Notes under the pieces: generated by a model
The model's database searches: none
Told to the model about the DNA's origin: nothing
Seen by the model: the letters and a program-made list of their open reading frames with translations, nothing else
Part shown: positions 1 through 8,211 of the stretch, in pieces
How the letters are laid out: the number at the start of each line of letters is the position of its first letter
Numbering within the stretch: position 1 is the stretch's first letter
Origin: an uncultured Holophagaceae bacterium
Lineage (GTDB): Bacteria; Acidobacteriota; Holophagae; Holophagales; Holophagaceae
Length of the DNA stretch: 64,000 bases
Assembly (NCBI GenBank): GCA_903857495.1
Contig: CAIOFF010000019.1
Location: 20,648 to 84,647 of the forward strand
Reading direction: 5' to 3'
Translations under genes and position numbers: made by a program

Positions 1-1890
1 CGCCTCACGCGACTCTGGGACTACGAGAAGTTCGGCGCCCCCAGCCGCCACGGGAAGGCCTACATCTACACCCACAACACCGGCCTGCAGAACCAGGGCG
101 TGCTCTACGTGACCACCGACCTCAAGCAGAAGGGCAGGGTGCTGCTGGATCCCAACACGCTGAGCAGCGACGGCATCGTGTCCCTGGGCAACACCGTGTT
201 CACGGAAGACGGCCGCTACATGGCCTACTCGCTCTCCAAGGGCGGCGCCGACCTGAACATCTGGAAGGTGCGCGACGTCGAGACCGGCAAGGATCTGGCC
301 GATGAGCTGCCCCTGGGCCGCAACAGCGTGGGCGGCTGGGCCCTGGACGGCAGCGGCTTCTACTACACCCGCTACCCCCTGCCCAAGGATCGCAGCGCCC
401 TCACCGGCGTCTTCAAGAACCAGCAGCTCTTCTTCCACCGCCTCGGCACCGCCGTGGACAAGGACGAAGTCATCTACGAGCGGCCGGATCAGCCGGACTG
501 GGGCTTCGGCGCCGGGCCCACGGACGATGGCCGCTGGCTGGTGGTCTACCAGAACCAGGGCACGGACCGCCGCAGCCGGGTCTTCCTCAAGGACCTGAGC
601 AAGCCCGGGGCCAAGGTGGAGCCCTTCCTCGACAAGTTCGACGCCACCTACCGCATCGTCGGCAGCGACGGCGACACCTTCTACGTCCAGACCGACCAGG
701 GCGCCCCCCGCAGCCGCCTGGTGGCCATCCAGAAGGCTCATCCCGAGCCCGTAGCCTGGAAGACCCTCCTGGCCGAGGGGCCGGGCCGGGACGTGCTGGG
801 CAGCGTCCACCTGGTGGCCAACCGCTTCGCCGCCACCTGGCGCATCGACGCGCTGAATACCGTGCGGCTCTATGACCTGCAGGGCAAGCTCGAGCGCGAG
901 ATCGCCCTGCCGGGCGTGGGCTCGCTGGCGGGCTTCGGCGGCCGCCGGAACCACACCGAGGCCTTCTACGGCTTCACCAGCTTCAACCTCCCCACCACCC
1001 TCTACCACTACGACTTCGCCACTGGGAAGAGCGAGGTCTTCCGCCAGCCCAAGCTGGCCTTTGATCCCGCCGCCTTCGAGGTGTCCCGGGTCTTCTACCC
1101 CAGCAAGGACGGCACCCGCATCCCGATGTTCCTGGCCCACAAAAAGGGCCTCAAGCTCGACGGCACCAACCCCACGCTGCTCTACGGCTACGGCGGCTTC
1201 AACATCCCCGCCGCCCCGGGCTACAGCCCCGCCAACCTGGCCTGGCTGGAGATGGGCGGCGTCTACGCCTTCGCAGGCCTGCGGGGCGGCAGCGAGTACG
1301 GCCGCGCCTGGTACGAGGCGGGCCGCCTGAAGACCAAGCAGAATGTCTTTGACGACTTCATCGCCGCCGCCGAGTGGCTCATCCAGCAGAAATACACCTC
1401 CACCCCGAAGCTCGCCATCCACGGCGGCTCCAACGGCGGCCTGCTGGTGGGCGCGTGCCTGGCCCAGCGGCCCGAGCTCTTCGGCGCGGCCCTGCCCGCC
1501 GTGGGCGTCATGGACATGCTGCGCTACCACAAGTTCACCATCGGCTGGATGTGGAAGAGCGACTACGACTGCTCCGACGACGCGGATGGGTTCAATTACC
1601 TCATGACCTACAGCCCCCTCCACACCCTGAAGCCCGGCACCAAGTATCCGCCCACCCTGGTCACCACCGGCGACCATGACGACCGCGTGGTGCCCGCCCA
1701 CAGCCACAAGTTCATCGCCACCCTGCAGGCCGCCCAGGCTGGCCCCGCGCCCGTCCTCACCCGCATCGAGACCAACGCGGGCCACGGCGCCGGCAAGCCC
1801 ACCGCCAAGCAGATCGCCGAGCGCGCCGACCAGTGGGCCTTCCTCCTCAAGAGCCTCGCCCTCAAGCTGCCTGTGGGCTTCGGCCAGTAG
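1..1890 (+). CDS. prolyl oligopeptidase (S9A), 5' end outside window
   Basis: This is the C-terminal 629 residues of a prolyl oligopeptidase, a serine peptidase that cuts short peptides after proline. The reading frame is open from the first base, and residues near the window edge (WDYEKFGAP, then HNTGLQNQ) are typical of the family's N-terminal region, so only about 60-100 residues plus any signal peptide are missing. The beta-propeller is followed by an alpha/beta hydrolase domain with the nucleophile in GGSNGG (serine codon at 1429), the aspartate region TTGDHDDRVVP and the histidine in NAGHGAGKP. A second S9 peptidase lies at 38869, but the two differ strongly. The start and cellular location cannot be judged from this window. 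Confidence 0.93.
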   Translation, partial: RLTRLWDYEKFGAPSRHGKAYIYTHNTGLQNQGVLYVTTDLKQKGRVLLDPNTLSSDGIVSLGNTVFTEDGRYMAYSLSKGGADLNIWKVRDVETGKDLADELPLGRNSVGGWALDGSGFYYTRYPLPKDRSALTGVFKNQQLFFHRLGTAVDKDEVIYERPDQPDWGFGAGPTDDGRWLVVYQNQGTDRRSRVFLKDLSKPGAKVEPFLDKFDATYRIVGSDGDTFYVQTDQGAPRSRLVAIQKAHPEPVAWKTLLAEGPGRDVLGSVHLVANRFAATWRIDALNTVRLYDLQGKLEREIALPGVGSLAGFGGRRNHTEAFYGFTSFNLPTTLYHYDFATGKSEVFRQPKLAFDPAAFEVSRVFYPSKDGTRIPMFLAHKKGLKLDGTNPTLLYGYGGFNIPAAPGYSPANLAWLEMGGVYAFAGLRGGSEYGRAWYEAGRLKTKQNVFDDFIAAAEWLIQQKYTSTPKLAIHGGSNGGLLVGACLAQRPELFGAALPAVGVMDMLRYHKFTIGWMWKSDYDCSDDADGFNYLMTYSPLHTLKPGTKYPPTLVTTGDHDDRVVPAHSHKFIATLQAAQAGPAPVLTRIETNAGHGAGKPTAKQIAERADQWAFLLKSLALKLPVGFGQ

Positions 1891-2008
1891 TTGCCATCAG
1901 CCGCCCGCGTCAGCCCAGTCTGGCGCGACCAGATCCCAGCGCAGCGGCTCTTCGAAGCCCTGCGCCGGTTGACCCTCTCCGGTCTGCCGGATAAACTCGC
2001 CAGTGCAA

Positions 2009-2080
2009 GCCGAAGTAGCTCAGGGGTAGAGCAGCGCACTCGTAATGCGCAGGTCGCAGGTTCAATTCCTGTCTTCGGCT
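2009..2080 (+). tRNA. tRNA-Thr (anticodon CGT)
   Basis: The 72-nt sequence folds as a complete cloverleaf. The acceptor arms GCCGAAG and CTTCGGC pair, the D-arm is GCTC/GAGC, the anticodon stem GCGCA/TGCGC holds the loop CTCGTAA with anticodon CGT, and the T-arm GCAGG/CCTGT holds TTCAATT. CCA is not encoded. It sits immediately left of the CRISPR-Cas island and its 3' half resembles the fragment at 9355-9396. Confidence 0.95.
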
Positions 2081-2087
2081 CGGAAGG

Positions 2088-2117
2088 AACCCAAGACGGA
2101 CCGTCTTGGGTTTTTTT
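2088..2117 (+). terminator. intrinsic terminator of tRNA-Thr
   Basis: A perfect inverted repeat (AACCCAAGACGG against CCGTCTTGGGTT) is followed by seven T residues, starting eight bases after the tRNA. Confidence 0.9.
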
Positions 2118-2257
2118 GCGTAAGGTTGCGGGAGACCCTTCGGGAGGGTTTCCCGGGATCTGGCTGGGTGGCTCCTGGAATTGCCTGAAATTCAGCTTAG
2201 ACAAACGGGCCATAACCGTTCTCCAGGATGTCATTTAAGTTAAACAAAGGAATGCTT
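2118..2257 (+). other. spacer between tRNA terminator and cas12b, with a second hairpin
   Basis: No gene is visible here. A hairpin at 2130-2154 (GGGAGACCCT against AGGGTTTCCC, one wobble pair, loop TCGGG) has no T-run. A 7-nt stretch CTTAGAC near 2200 is identical to part of the CRISPR repeat, but nothing longer resembles an anti-repeat. The region turns AT-rich towards cas12b, which fits a promoter. Confidence 0.4.
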
Positions 2258-2314
2258 TAGACATATTTTGTCTATTCATCCCCGATTACCATAGGGTCTT
2301 CATCCGGGGGATGA
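2258..2314 (+). promoter_or_regulatory. cas12b upstream control region: operator-like palindrome and SD-masking inverted repeat
   Basis: Two symmetric signals lie just before cas12b. The first is TAGACA-TATTT-TGTCTA (2258-2274), a perfect 6-bp dyad in AT-rich DNA that could be an operator or part of the promoter. The second pairs TCATCCCC (2276-2283) with GGGGATGA (2307-2314), which is the Shine-Dalgarno region of cas12b, so the transcript could fold to hide the ribosome site. Function is inference. Confidence 0.4.
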
Positions 2315-2315
2315 C

Positions 2316-5300
2316 ATGCCCACGAGGTCGATTGCACTCCAACTGGACCTCACGGATCCAGTGCATGCTTCTGCCCTCTGGCAGACGCATCGTCTAATGA
2401 ATGAGAAGGCACGCTGGTTCCTCCAGGAGCTGCTGGTGCTGAGAGGGGATGAGGTCTGGACCGAGGATGTGGTGCTGGCCAGGTCCATGGGTCACCCCGG
2501 CCAGGAAAAGAACGAACACGGGTTGTTCGTTGTGTCGAAGCCCATGGCACAGGAGCGTCTGCGGGAACGCATCAAGCTGCTCAAGCCAACACTCACACCT
2601 GAAGCTATCGGGAAGGCCGCACAGGGACTGGCTGCACTCTACGATCTGGTCATCCCCAGCCACCTGGATGGTGAAGAGGGCGATGCCCAATCAGCCAACC
2701 GTCTCATGGGCATTCTGCTAGATCCAGGCTCAGAGGGTGGCCTGGGTGCCATTGCCAAGGCAGAGGCTCCCACTTGGGTTGATGCGATGTCCAAGGAGGC
2801 CGCTGGCTGGGAGGCGGCAGCAGAAGCGTGGCGGGTTACGACTTTGGCCGCAACCCGTCCAACAGGTCGGCAACCCCGGTGGCGGGGTCTTGCAGAGAAG
2901 GCAGACCCTGAGTGGCTCCTGGCCTACCTGGAAGACCTGGAGAAGAACCAGAAGAAGGCCGGTGCCGGAGGTGAGGCGACCCTCCTGGCCCAGTTGAAGA
3001 AGGATGGACTGCTACCGGTCTGGCCTGCCTACCAGACTGTTAAGGCCATGATCGGGGGCGAGGAGCGTGGATACCTTTCCAAGTGGGATCGTCTTGCCTT
3101 CAAGCTGGCGGTGTCCCGGTTGCTGTCCTGGGAGTCCTGGAACCACCGGGCGCGGAAGGAACATGAGACTAGGCAACTAGCCTTGAGCAGCGCCCTGGAT
3201 GCCCTCTCGGCCTTCCCTGGCACGGTCACACAGCTACGGGCCTACGAACTGGAGCGGACCCGCGACCTCAGGGCCACCAACCAGCTGGCGAAGGATGACA
3301 CCGACTTCAGGCTGGGTGGCAGGCAGATCCGCAAGTGGGAAGCCCTGTCCCGCGCACTGCGTAGGGCCACGGTGGGGACGGACCTCCTTCAGGTGGTCGC
3401 CGAGTTCCAGGCCATCAACCCACGGGAATCTCCAGACCCCTATTTCTCAGAGTGGGTGCTTGCCAGCCCAGCCAGACAGGACCTATGGGCAACCGATGAG
3501 GGTGTCCGTGCTGTGCAACTTCTGGCGAAGGCGAACCGACTGGAATTCATCGCAAGGAAGAGCCGGGAACGCACGGCCATGACCCCTCCCGATGCGCGTC
3601 TACATCCCATCTGGCTTCAGTTTGAGGAACCCAGCGGGAGCAACTTGAAGAACCTGAATCTCGTCCGAAACGCCGAAGGTGACTGGTTCGCAGCCCTGGA
3701 CCTCATCCACCAGCAAGACGGTGGACCGCGAGAGGAGAAGGCATTCAAGATCCCCCTCCGGCCCTCGGCGCAGCTTGCCATCCAGTCAGTGGAGAAGCTG
3801 AACAAGAAGGAGGGCGGCCCAGGCAAGACTCCCGTCATCACCTTCATTCAGGCACCCAGCCGGGGTCGAGTGGAGGACAGGCGGGGCACGGAGACCTGGA
3901 CTGCGACGATGCAAAGCCCAGACATTCTGTTGGACCGGGCAATCCTGGAAGCGAATCCTGACGCTGCCTTCGATCCGGCCCACCTCCGCGCCAACCTGAA
4001 GCTGGTGCTGGACCTTGAGCCGCAGTTGGTGGAGGGGCAGGGGATCGCCACGGTCACCCCTTCGGGCACCCGGTGGTCACGCATACCCGCGCCCAAGTGG
4101 GCCTACCACCTCCAGAGTTCCCTTGCCGAGGCAAGCAAGCATGAGGCAGAACTGGCAGAAGGCCACCGGTTCCTGTCGGTGGATCTAGGGGTCCGGGACC
4201 TTGCTGCAGTGGCCCTCTTTGAACTCCACAAGGGCAGGCTGAAGTCCGGCGAGGAAGGCTTCGCCATTCCGGCCTCGTCACCCTGGAAGGCACTGCTGGT
4301 CGAAGGGTCCATAAGAACCCTCAGCCTCCCTGGGGAACTGGCAGACATTGATGCCGACACCTTATCCCGCCGCCGCGAAGCAGAGGATGCCCTGCGGCTC
4401 ATGAAATTCCTGAAGATCCGACGCACCCGCCTGCTGGCCCTGGCGCACCCTGCCACCCCTGCTTCGGCGCGGAGCAAGGCCCTGGATGGGCTAATGCGCA
4501 AGGTCAAGGATCCCGCTGCCCAGGCTCGGGCCAGGGAGGACCAGAACCGTCACGCGACTGCCCTTGCTCTATTGCTGGCTGACGATGACCCGCCCCAGGC
4601 CAGGGGAGACAGAGCTTCCGAGCGCAAGCAGGCTACCCGACCAGCCAATGTCAATGCAGCCTTCCGTGCTCCACTGCAACAGGCCGCCGGGCTTGATCCC
4701 ATGCCAGACATCTCGACCGTCCCCGCAGCTCAGGCCACCCTCGGCGCCTGGGACGAAGCCATCGCTGAGTTGGTTCAGACCTGGAGGGCGAGGACCCGAA
4801 GGCGAGATCCGCGCAAATCTGGGCTGCACGGCAAGAGCCTCTGGGCCATCGAGCATCTTGGTTCCGTGCGGGACTTCCTGAAGGGCTGGCATCGCCGGGG
4901 GCAGATGAGCGGCGAGATCAACCGACCGGGCCGCGACTTCGCCAAGACCCTGCTGGAACACATCAACCAGCTAAAGGACGACCGCACCAAGGAGGGCGCC
5001 AACCTCCTGACGAACACCGCGAGAGGGCTTGTTTACGATCCTTCCTCCCACCAGTGGACCAAACAGTTCGAGCCTGCCCACCTGATCCTGTTCGAGGACT
5101 TGACCCGGTACCGATTCTTCACGGACCGTCCCCGGTTCGAGAACAGCCAGCTCATGCGCTGGACCCACCGAGAACTCACCAAGGTGGTGCAGCAGATGGC
5201 GCAACTCTTCGGGATCGGTGTCCTGGATACGGGTGCTGCCTTCAGCAGTCGCTTCCATGGCCTGAGCGGCACGCCTGGGCTTCGCGCCAAGGTCTTCACG

Positions 5301-5951
5301 GAGAACGAACTTCGCGCCGACTGGTTCCAGAACCGCTGGAAGGAGTCCTGGCAACCGGCCCCAGGCGTCCCACTCCCCTGGGACGGTGGGAAGACCTTCT
5401 TCACCCTGGATGCACATGGAAAGTTGGAGTCACTGGATGCCGACCACAACGCGGCACTGAGTCTGGCGCGAAGGTTTGCCAACCGGAACGGAGAACCCAT
5501 TCGTCTGGTCTGCACTGGGATGAAGGATGGAACCTTCGTCCCGTCCAACCTAGGCAAGCGGCTTCTTGGTGGCCTGCGTGGGGCGGACCCCAAGGACAAG
5601 GGCTACGGTCACCTGGTGCCCTGCACGGGTGCCCCGGCCTTCGCCTGGGAGCCGTTGACCCAGTCTCAGTGGGAGAAACTGGCAGGGGCAAAGGTCGCCA
5701 AGCAAGATGAGTCACAGGCCGTGCCAGAGGATGACGCGGATGCCCTAGAGGAGGCCATGGAGCAGGCCGAGGCCGAGTCCGAAAGCGTGGAGGGCGTAGG
5801 GGCTGGCAAGAAAGTGGTCTTCTTCCGGGATCCCTCTGGCACCTTCTTCCCCGCCAACCACTGGCTACCGGGTGATGTGTTCTGGGGGTCTGTGCGGAAG
5901 AGCATCACTAAGGCCATGCGCCAGCTGCATGAGGCCCAGCAGCCTTTCTGA
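2316..5951 (+). CDS. cas12b: Cas12b (C2c1), type V-B CRISPR effector nuclease, 1211 aa
   Basis: This is the RNA-guided DNA nuclease of a type V-B system. It uses a crRNA plus tracrRNA and cuts with one RuvC domain. Three RuvC motifs are visible: SVDLGVRD with D623, LILFEDLTRYRF with E927, and DADHNAAL with D1043, matching D570, E848 and D977 of Alicyclobacillus Cas12b. The block TDRPRFENSQLMRWTHRE and the sequence AAFSSRFH after RuvC-II, and SWESWN in the helical N-terminal half, are also characteristic. There is no HNH domain. At 1211 residues it is about 80 longer than the Alicyclobacillus enzyme. Extra length lies between RuvC-I and II and in an acidic stretch (about residues 1129-1165). 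The start has GGGGGA seven bases upstream. Base composition is lower-GC than the neighbours, suggesting transfer. The stop lies one base before cas4-cas1. Confidence 0.95.
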   Translation: MPTRSIALQLDLTDPVHASALWQTHRLMNEKARWFLQELLVLRGDEVWTEDVVLARSMGHPGQEKNEHGLFVVSKPMAQERLRERIKLLKPTLTPEAIGKAAQGLAALYDLVIPSHLDGEEGDAQSANRLMGILLDPGSEGGLGAIAKAEAPTWVDAMSKEAAGWEAAAEAWRVTTLAATRPTGRQPRWRGLAEKADPEWLLAYLEDLEKNQKKAGAGGEATLLAQLKKDGLLPVWPAYQTVKAMIGGEERGYLSKWDRLAFKLAVSRLLSWESWNHRARKEHETRQLALSSALDALSAFPGTVTQLRAYELERTRDLRATNQLAKDDTDFRLGGRQIRKWEALSRALRRATVGTDLLQVVAEFQAINPRESPDPYFSEWVLASPARQDLWATDEGVRAVQLLAKANRLEFIARKSRERTAMTPPDARLHPIWLQFEEPSGSNLKNLNLVRNAEGDWFAALDLIHQQDGGPREEKAFKIPLRPSAQLAIQSVEKLNKKEGGPGKTPVITFIQAPSRGRVEDRRGTETWTATMQSPDILLDRAILEANPDAAFDPAHLRANLKLVLDLEPQLVEGQGIATVTPSGTRWSRIPAPKWAYHLQSSLAEASKHEAELAEGHRFLSVDLGVRDLAAVALFELHKGRLKSGEEGFAIPASSPWKALLVEGSIRTLSLPGELADIDADTLSRRREAEDALRLMKFLKIRRTRLLALAHPATPASARSKALDGLMRKVKDPAAQARAREDQNRHATALALLLADDDPPQARGDRASERKQATRPANVNAAFRAPLQQAAGLDPMPDISTVPAAQATLGAWDEAIAELVQTWRARTRRRDPRKSGLHGKSLWAIEHLGSVRDFLKGWHRRGQMSGEINRPGRDFAKTLLEHINQLKDDRTKEGANLLTNTARGLVYDPSSHQWTKQFEPAHLILFEDLTRYRFFTDRPRFENSQLMRWTHRELTKVVQQMAQLFGIGVLDTGAAFSSRFHGLSGTPGLRAKVFTENELRADWFQNRWKESWQPAPGVPLPWDGGKTFFTLDAHGKLESLDADHNAALSLARRFANRNGEPIRLVCTGMKDGTFVPSNLGKRLLGGLRGADPKDKGYGHLVPCTGAPAFAWEPLTQSQWEKLAGAKVAKQDESQAVPEDDADALEEAMEQAEAESESVEGVGAGKKVVFFRDPSGTFFPANHWLPGDVFWGSVRKSITKAMRQLHEAQQPF

Positions 5952-5952
5952 T

Positions 5953-7626
5953 ATGGAGACCCCACCAACGCTGCAACTCCGCATGCTCACAGAACTCGTC
6001 TACTGCCCAAGGCTCTACCACTTCATGGCAGTTCAGGGCGTCATGGTAAAGAACGCCGAGGTCGTTGAGGGGACATCCCAACATGCAAGGGCTGAAGCCA
6101 GGCGGAAGAAGGGGGCAATTGAGGCAGGAGATGACGAACCGCCATGGGTCCTTCCCAAGAACCTACATCTGGAATGGCAGGAAGAAGAACTAACTGGCCG
6201 CCTGGATGTTGTGAAGGCTGAAGATGGCAGCTTGGTTCCAGTAGAAGTCAAGCGTGGCGCAGCCCCGGACTCTGGACGGCCCATCACATGGAATGGGACG
6301 GAATTTGCGAGCGGTGCATGGTCTGGGGATCAGGTCCAGGTCATGGGCCAGATCATGCTCTTGAGAACCAATGGCTACCCCGTGGGGCATGGCGAACTGT
6401 ATTACCGTGCGAACAGAAAGCACGTTCGCGTGGATCCCACAACGCACTTGGAATCTGCACTTCGCGCAGCAATGGCACAAGCAAGGACCCTCGCAGAGGA
6501 GGCCCTCCCCGAACCGTTGATGGATAGCCCAAAGTGTGTGCGGTGCAGTCTGGCTCCGGTCTGCCTTCCTGATGAGACCAACCTACTTAAAGCGCGGACC
6601 ACCGAACCTCCCCGCCGAATTCTTCCCGCTCGCCCCGATGGCGGGGTGCTGTATCTGGCCACACCCGGGTTGAGTCTTGGCAAGGATGGTGAACAGATCG
6701 CCGTGCGCGAGAAGGGTGTGCTGCTCGACGCCGTGCCGCTGAAAGATGTCATTCAGGTTGTGACCTTTGGGCAGGGCGTTTCCATCACAACGCCAGCCCT
6801 GCACTGGCTGTTGGACAACGGTCGAAGCATCTGTCACCTGACCAGAGGGGGACGCTTATTAGGAATCACACAACCCCTGGTGACGCAGAATGTCCACCTC
6901 CGCCAGGCGCAGTATCTGAAGTTCAACCTTCCGGAACTGCGCCTTTCCATGGCTAGGGACCTGGTGGCATCGAAGATCCGGAACCAGAGGACCCTGCTCA
7001 GACGGAATCATGTGGATCCACCTTGCCTGGAAGCTATGGCGCAGTCGGCAAGGCGAGCAGAAGAGGCTGACTCCACAGAGCAACTTCTTGGTATCGAGGG
7101 CGAGGCTGCCAAGAACTACTTCGCGGCATTCCCTGGGATGCTTAATGAAGTCTGGCGGCCCCACATGCACGGAAGGAGTCGCCGCCCGCCGCGTGATGGC
7201 GTGAATGCCTGCTTGAGCTTCCTCTATATGTTGCTGGTCAGAGACTGCACGATCGTATTGGCGGAAGTCGGACTTGATCCGATGTTCGGCGGGTATCACA
7301 CCTTGAAACCTGGCCGCCCAGCCTTGGCACTAGACCTAGCCGAACCATTTCGGCCCCTCATCGCTGAGAGTGCAGTGCTGAGGTCCCTCAATACGGGGGT
7401 CTTGGAGCCTGCTGATACGGTTACAACTCAGGCTGGTGTCTTCCTCTCGGACCCTGGTAGAAACAGGCTCATCGGTGCCTACGAACAACGAATGCAGGAA
7501 CTCGTCACGCATCCGGCTTTCGAATACCGCCTGAGCTACAGGCGGATCCTAGAAATGGAGGCCCGCCTTCTCGCTCGCTGGCTGGAGGGCGACCTGGGGG
7601 CCTGGAAGCCCCTGGTGACCCGATGA
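5953..7626 (+). CDS. cas4-cas1: Cas4-Cas1 fusion, spacer acquisition nuclease/integrase, 557 aa
   Basis: The protein joins Cas4 (about residues 1-210) to Cas1 (about 225-557), the fusion typical of type V-B loci and also seen in some type I subtypes. Cas4 trims prespacers and helps choose the PAM end, and Cas1 integrates them at the leader-side repeat with Cas2. Cas4 has an iron-sulfur cysteine set (C18, then C195, C198, C204) and RecB-type residues GRLD (D85) and VEVK (E98, K100). Cas1 has metal ligands E382 in GIEGEAAKNYF, H449 in GYHTLKPGR and D461 in ALALDLAEPFRP. I chose the ATG one base after the cas12b stop, since earlier in-frame starts would overlap cas12b by about 80 bases. All expected catalytic residues are present. 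Confidence 0.95.
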   Translation: METPPTLQLRMLTELVYCPRLYHFMAVQGVMVKNAEVVEGTSQHARAEARRKKGAIEAGDDEPPWVLPKNLHLEWQEEELTGRLDVVKAEDGSLVPVEVKRGAAPDSGRPITWNGTEFASGAWSGDQVQVMGQIMLLRTNGYPVGHGELYYRANRKHVRVDPTTHLESALRAAMAQARTLAEEALPEPLMDSPKCVRCSLAPVCLPDETNLLKARTTEPPRRILPARPDGGVLYLATPGLSLGKDGEQIAVREKGVLLDAVPLKDVIQVVTFGQGVSITTPALHWLLDNGRSICHLTRGGRLLGITQPLVTQNVHLRQAQYLKFNLPELRLSMARDLVASKIRNQRTLLRRNHVDPPCLEAMAQSARRAEEADSTEQLLGIEGEAAKNYFAAFPGMLNEVWRPHMHGRSRRPPRDGVNACLSFLYMLLVRDCTIVLAEVGLDPMFGGYHTLKPGRPALALDLAEPFRPLIAESAVLRSLNTGVLEPADTVTTQAGVFLSDPGRNRLIGAYEQRMQELVTHPAFEYRLSYRRILEMEARLLARWLEGDLGAWKPLVTR

Positions 7627-7928
7627 GCCGAAGACATGTCCTCGTCTCCTATGACATCTCGGATGAAAAACGAGTCAAGAAGGTTCAAAAGGTAGTGAGC
7701 GATGTGGCAGATCGCGTCCAGTTCAGCGTTTACTGCGGACAGTTCAGCAAGAAGGATCTGGTCATTCTCAAGGATCGGTTACGGAAGGTCATGAACCAGG
7801 ATCAGGATCAGGTCCTTTTCCTGGACTTGGGCGCAGTCCACGGTCTAGATGACGAGGCCACGGATCTTGGCGTCGAGCATCTTGGGAGGCCATGGACCCC
7901 AAAAGAAAGATCCTGCTTGATCTTCTAG
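7623..7928 (+). CDS. cas2: Cas2, spacer acquisition subunit, 101 aa
   Basis: This is a small Cas2 that would form the central dimer of the Cas1-Cas2 integrase. The N-terminus HVLVSYDISDEKRVKKV carries the beta strand and the conserved aspartate of the ferredoxin-like fold, and QFSVYCGQFS is the usual second strand. Length is normal for Cas2. Its ATG overlaps the cas4-cas1 stop (ATGA), so the genes are translationally coupled and form one operon with cas12b. The array begins 283 bases downstream. Confidence 0.95.
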   Translation: MSRRHVLVSYDISDEKRVKKVQKVVSDVADRVQFSVYCGQFSKKDLVILKDRLRKVMNQDQDQVLFLDLGAVHGLDDEATDLGVEHLGRPWTPKERSCLIF

Positions 7929-8211
7929 AAGGCTGCGTCAGAATTCACTCATTCCTTCGCTGTGCCTCGATCGCTCCCGCGAATCCCCGAAGGACATTCC
8001 TGAATAGGTATTTCTCAGCACGCTGCGGCGAGCGGTGCCTTCGGTTGTTTTCCCCTGGGGCCGCTCGAATGCCATAACGCACAGCGCCTCTGCGGTAAGC
8101 CAGGGCTACCCCTTGCGTTTCGTCCGTTTCTTTTACTTAGCGGACAAAACTCAGGGGGTGCTCGAAACTGGCCAACCAAGGCCACTGTTACCAATATTTC
8201 AACGCACCGCT
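7929..8211 (+). promoter_or_regulatory. CRISPR leader region
   Basis: This noncoding stretch separates cas2 from the first repeat. I call it the leader because the only repeat carrying a mutation (copy 15) is near the opposite end, and array wear usually accumulates far from the leader. It contains the candidate tracrRNA and, near 8120-8210, an AT-richer segment that could hold the array promoter. No protein frame in it is convincing. Confidence 0.7.
7990..8080 (+). ncRNA. candidate V-B tracrRNA (ends approximate)
   Basis: Type V-B effectors need a tracrRNA, and this segment has its layout. CGAGCGG (8029-8035) pairs with CCGCTCG (8061-8067). GTGCC (8035-8039) at the top of that stem can pair with the last five repeat bases GGCAC. 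After the stem comes one A, then ATGCCAT (8069-8075), which pairs at six of seven positions with repeat bases 24-30 (ATGGAAT), leaving one repeat base (G31) unpaired between the two duplexes. As I recall it, the Alicyclobacillus tracrRNA has the same order: stem CAACGGG/CCCGUUG enclosing GUGCC, one A, then GCUUCUC, with one unpaired repeat base. The inner stem-loop is not clear here. CTGCGGC (8023-8029) also complements the first seven repeat bases. Ends are estimates. Confidence 0.62.

Noticed and set aside
2118..2257. The tracrRNA placed between the tRNA terminator and cas12b.
   Set aside because: Only a 7-base match to the repeat (CTTAGAC) is present, and in the wrong sense for a plus-strand anti-repeat. 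The leader candidate is much better.
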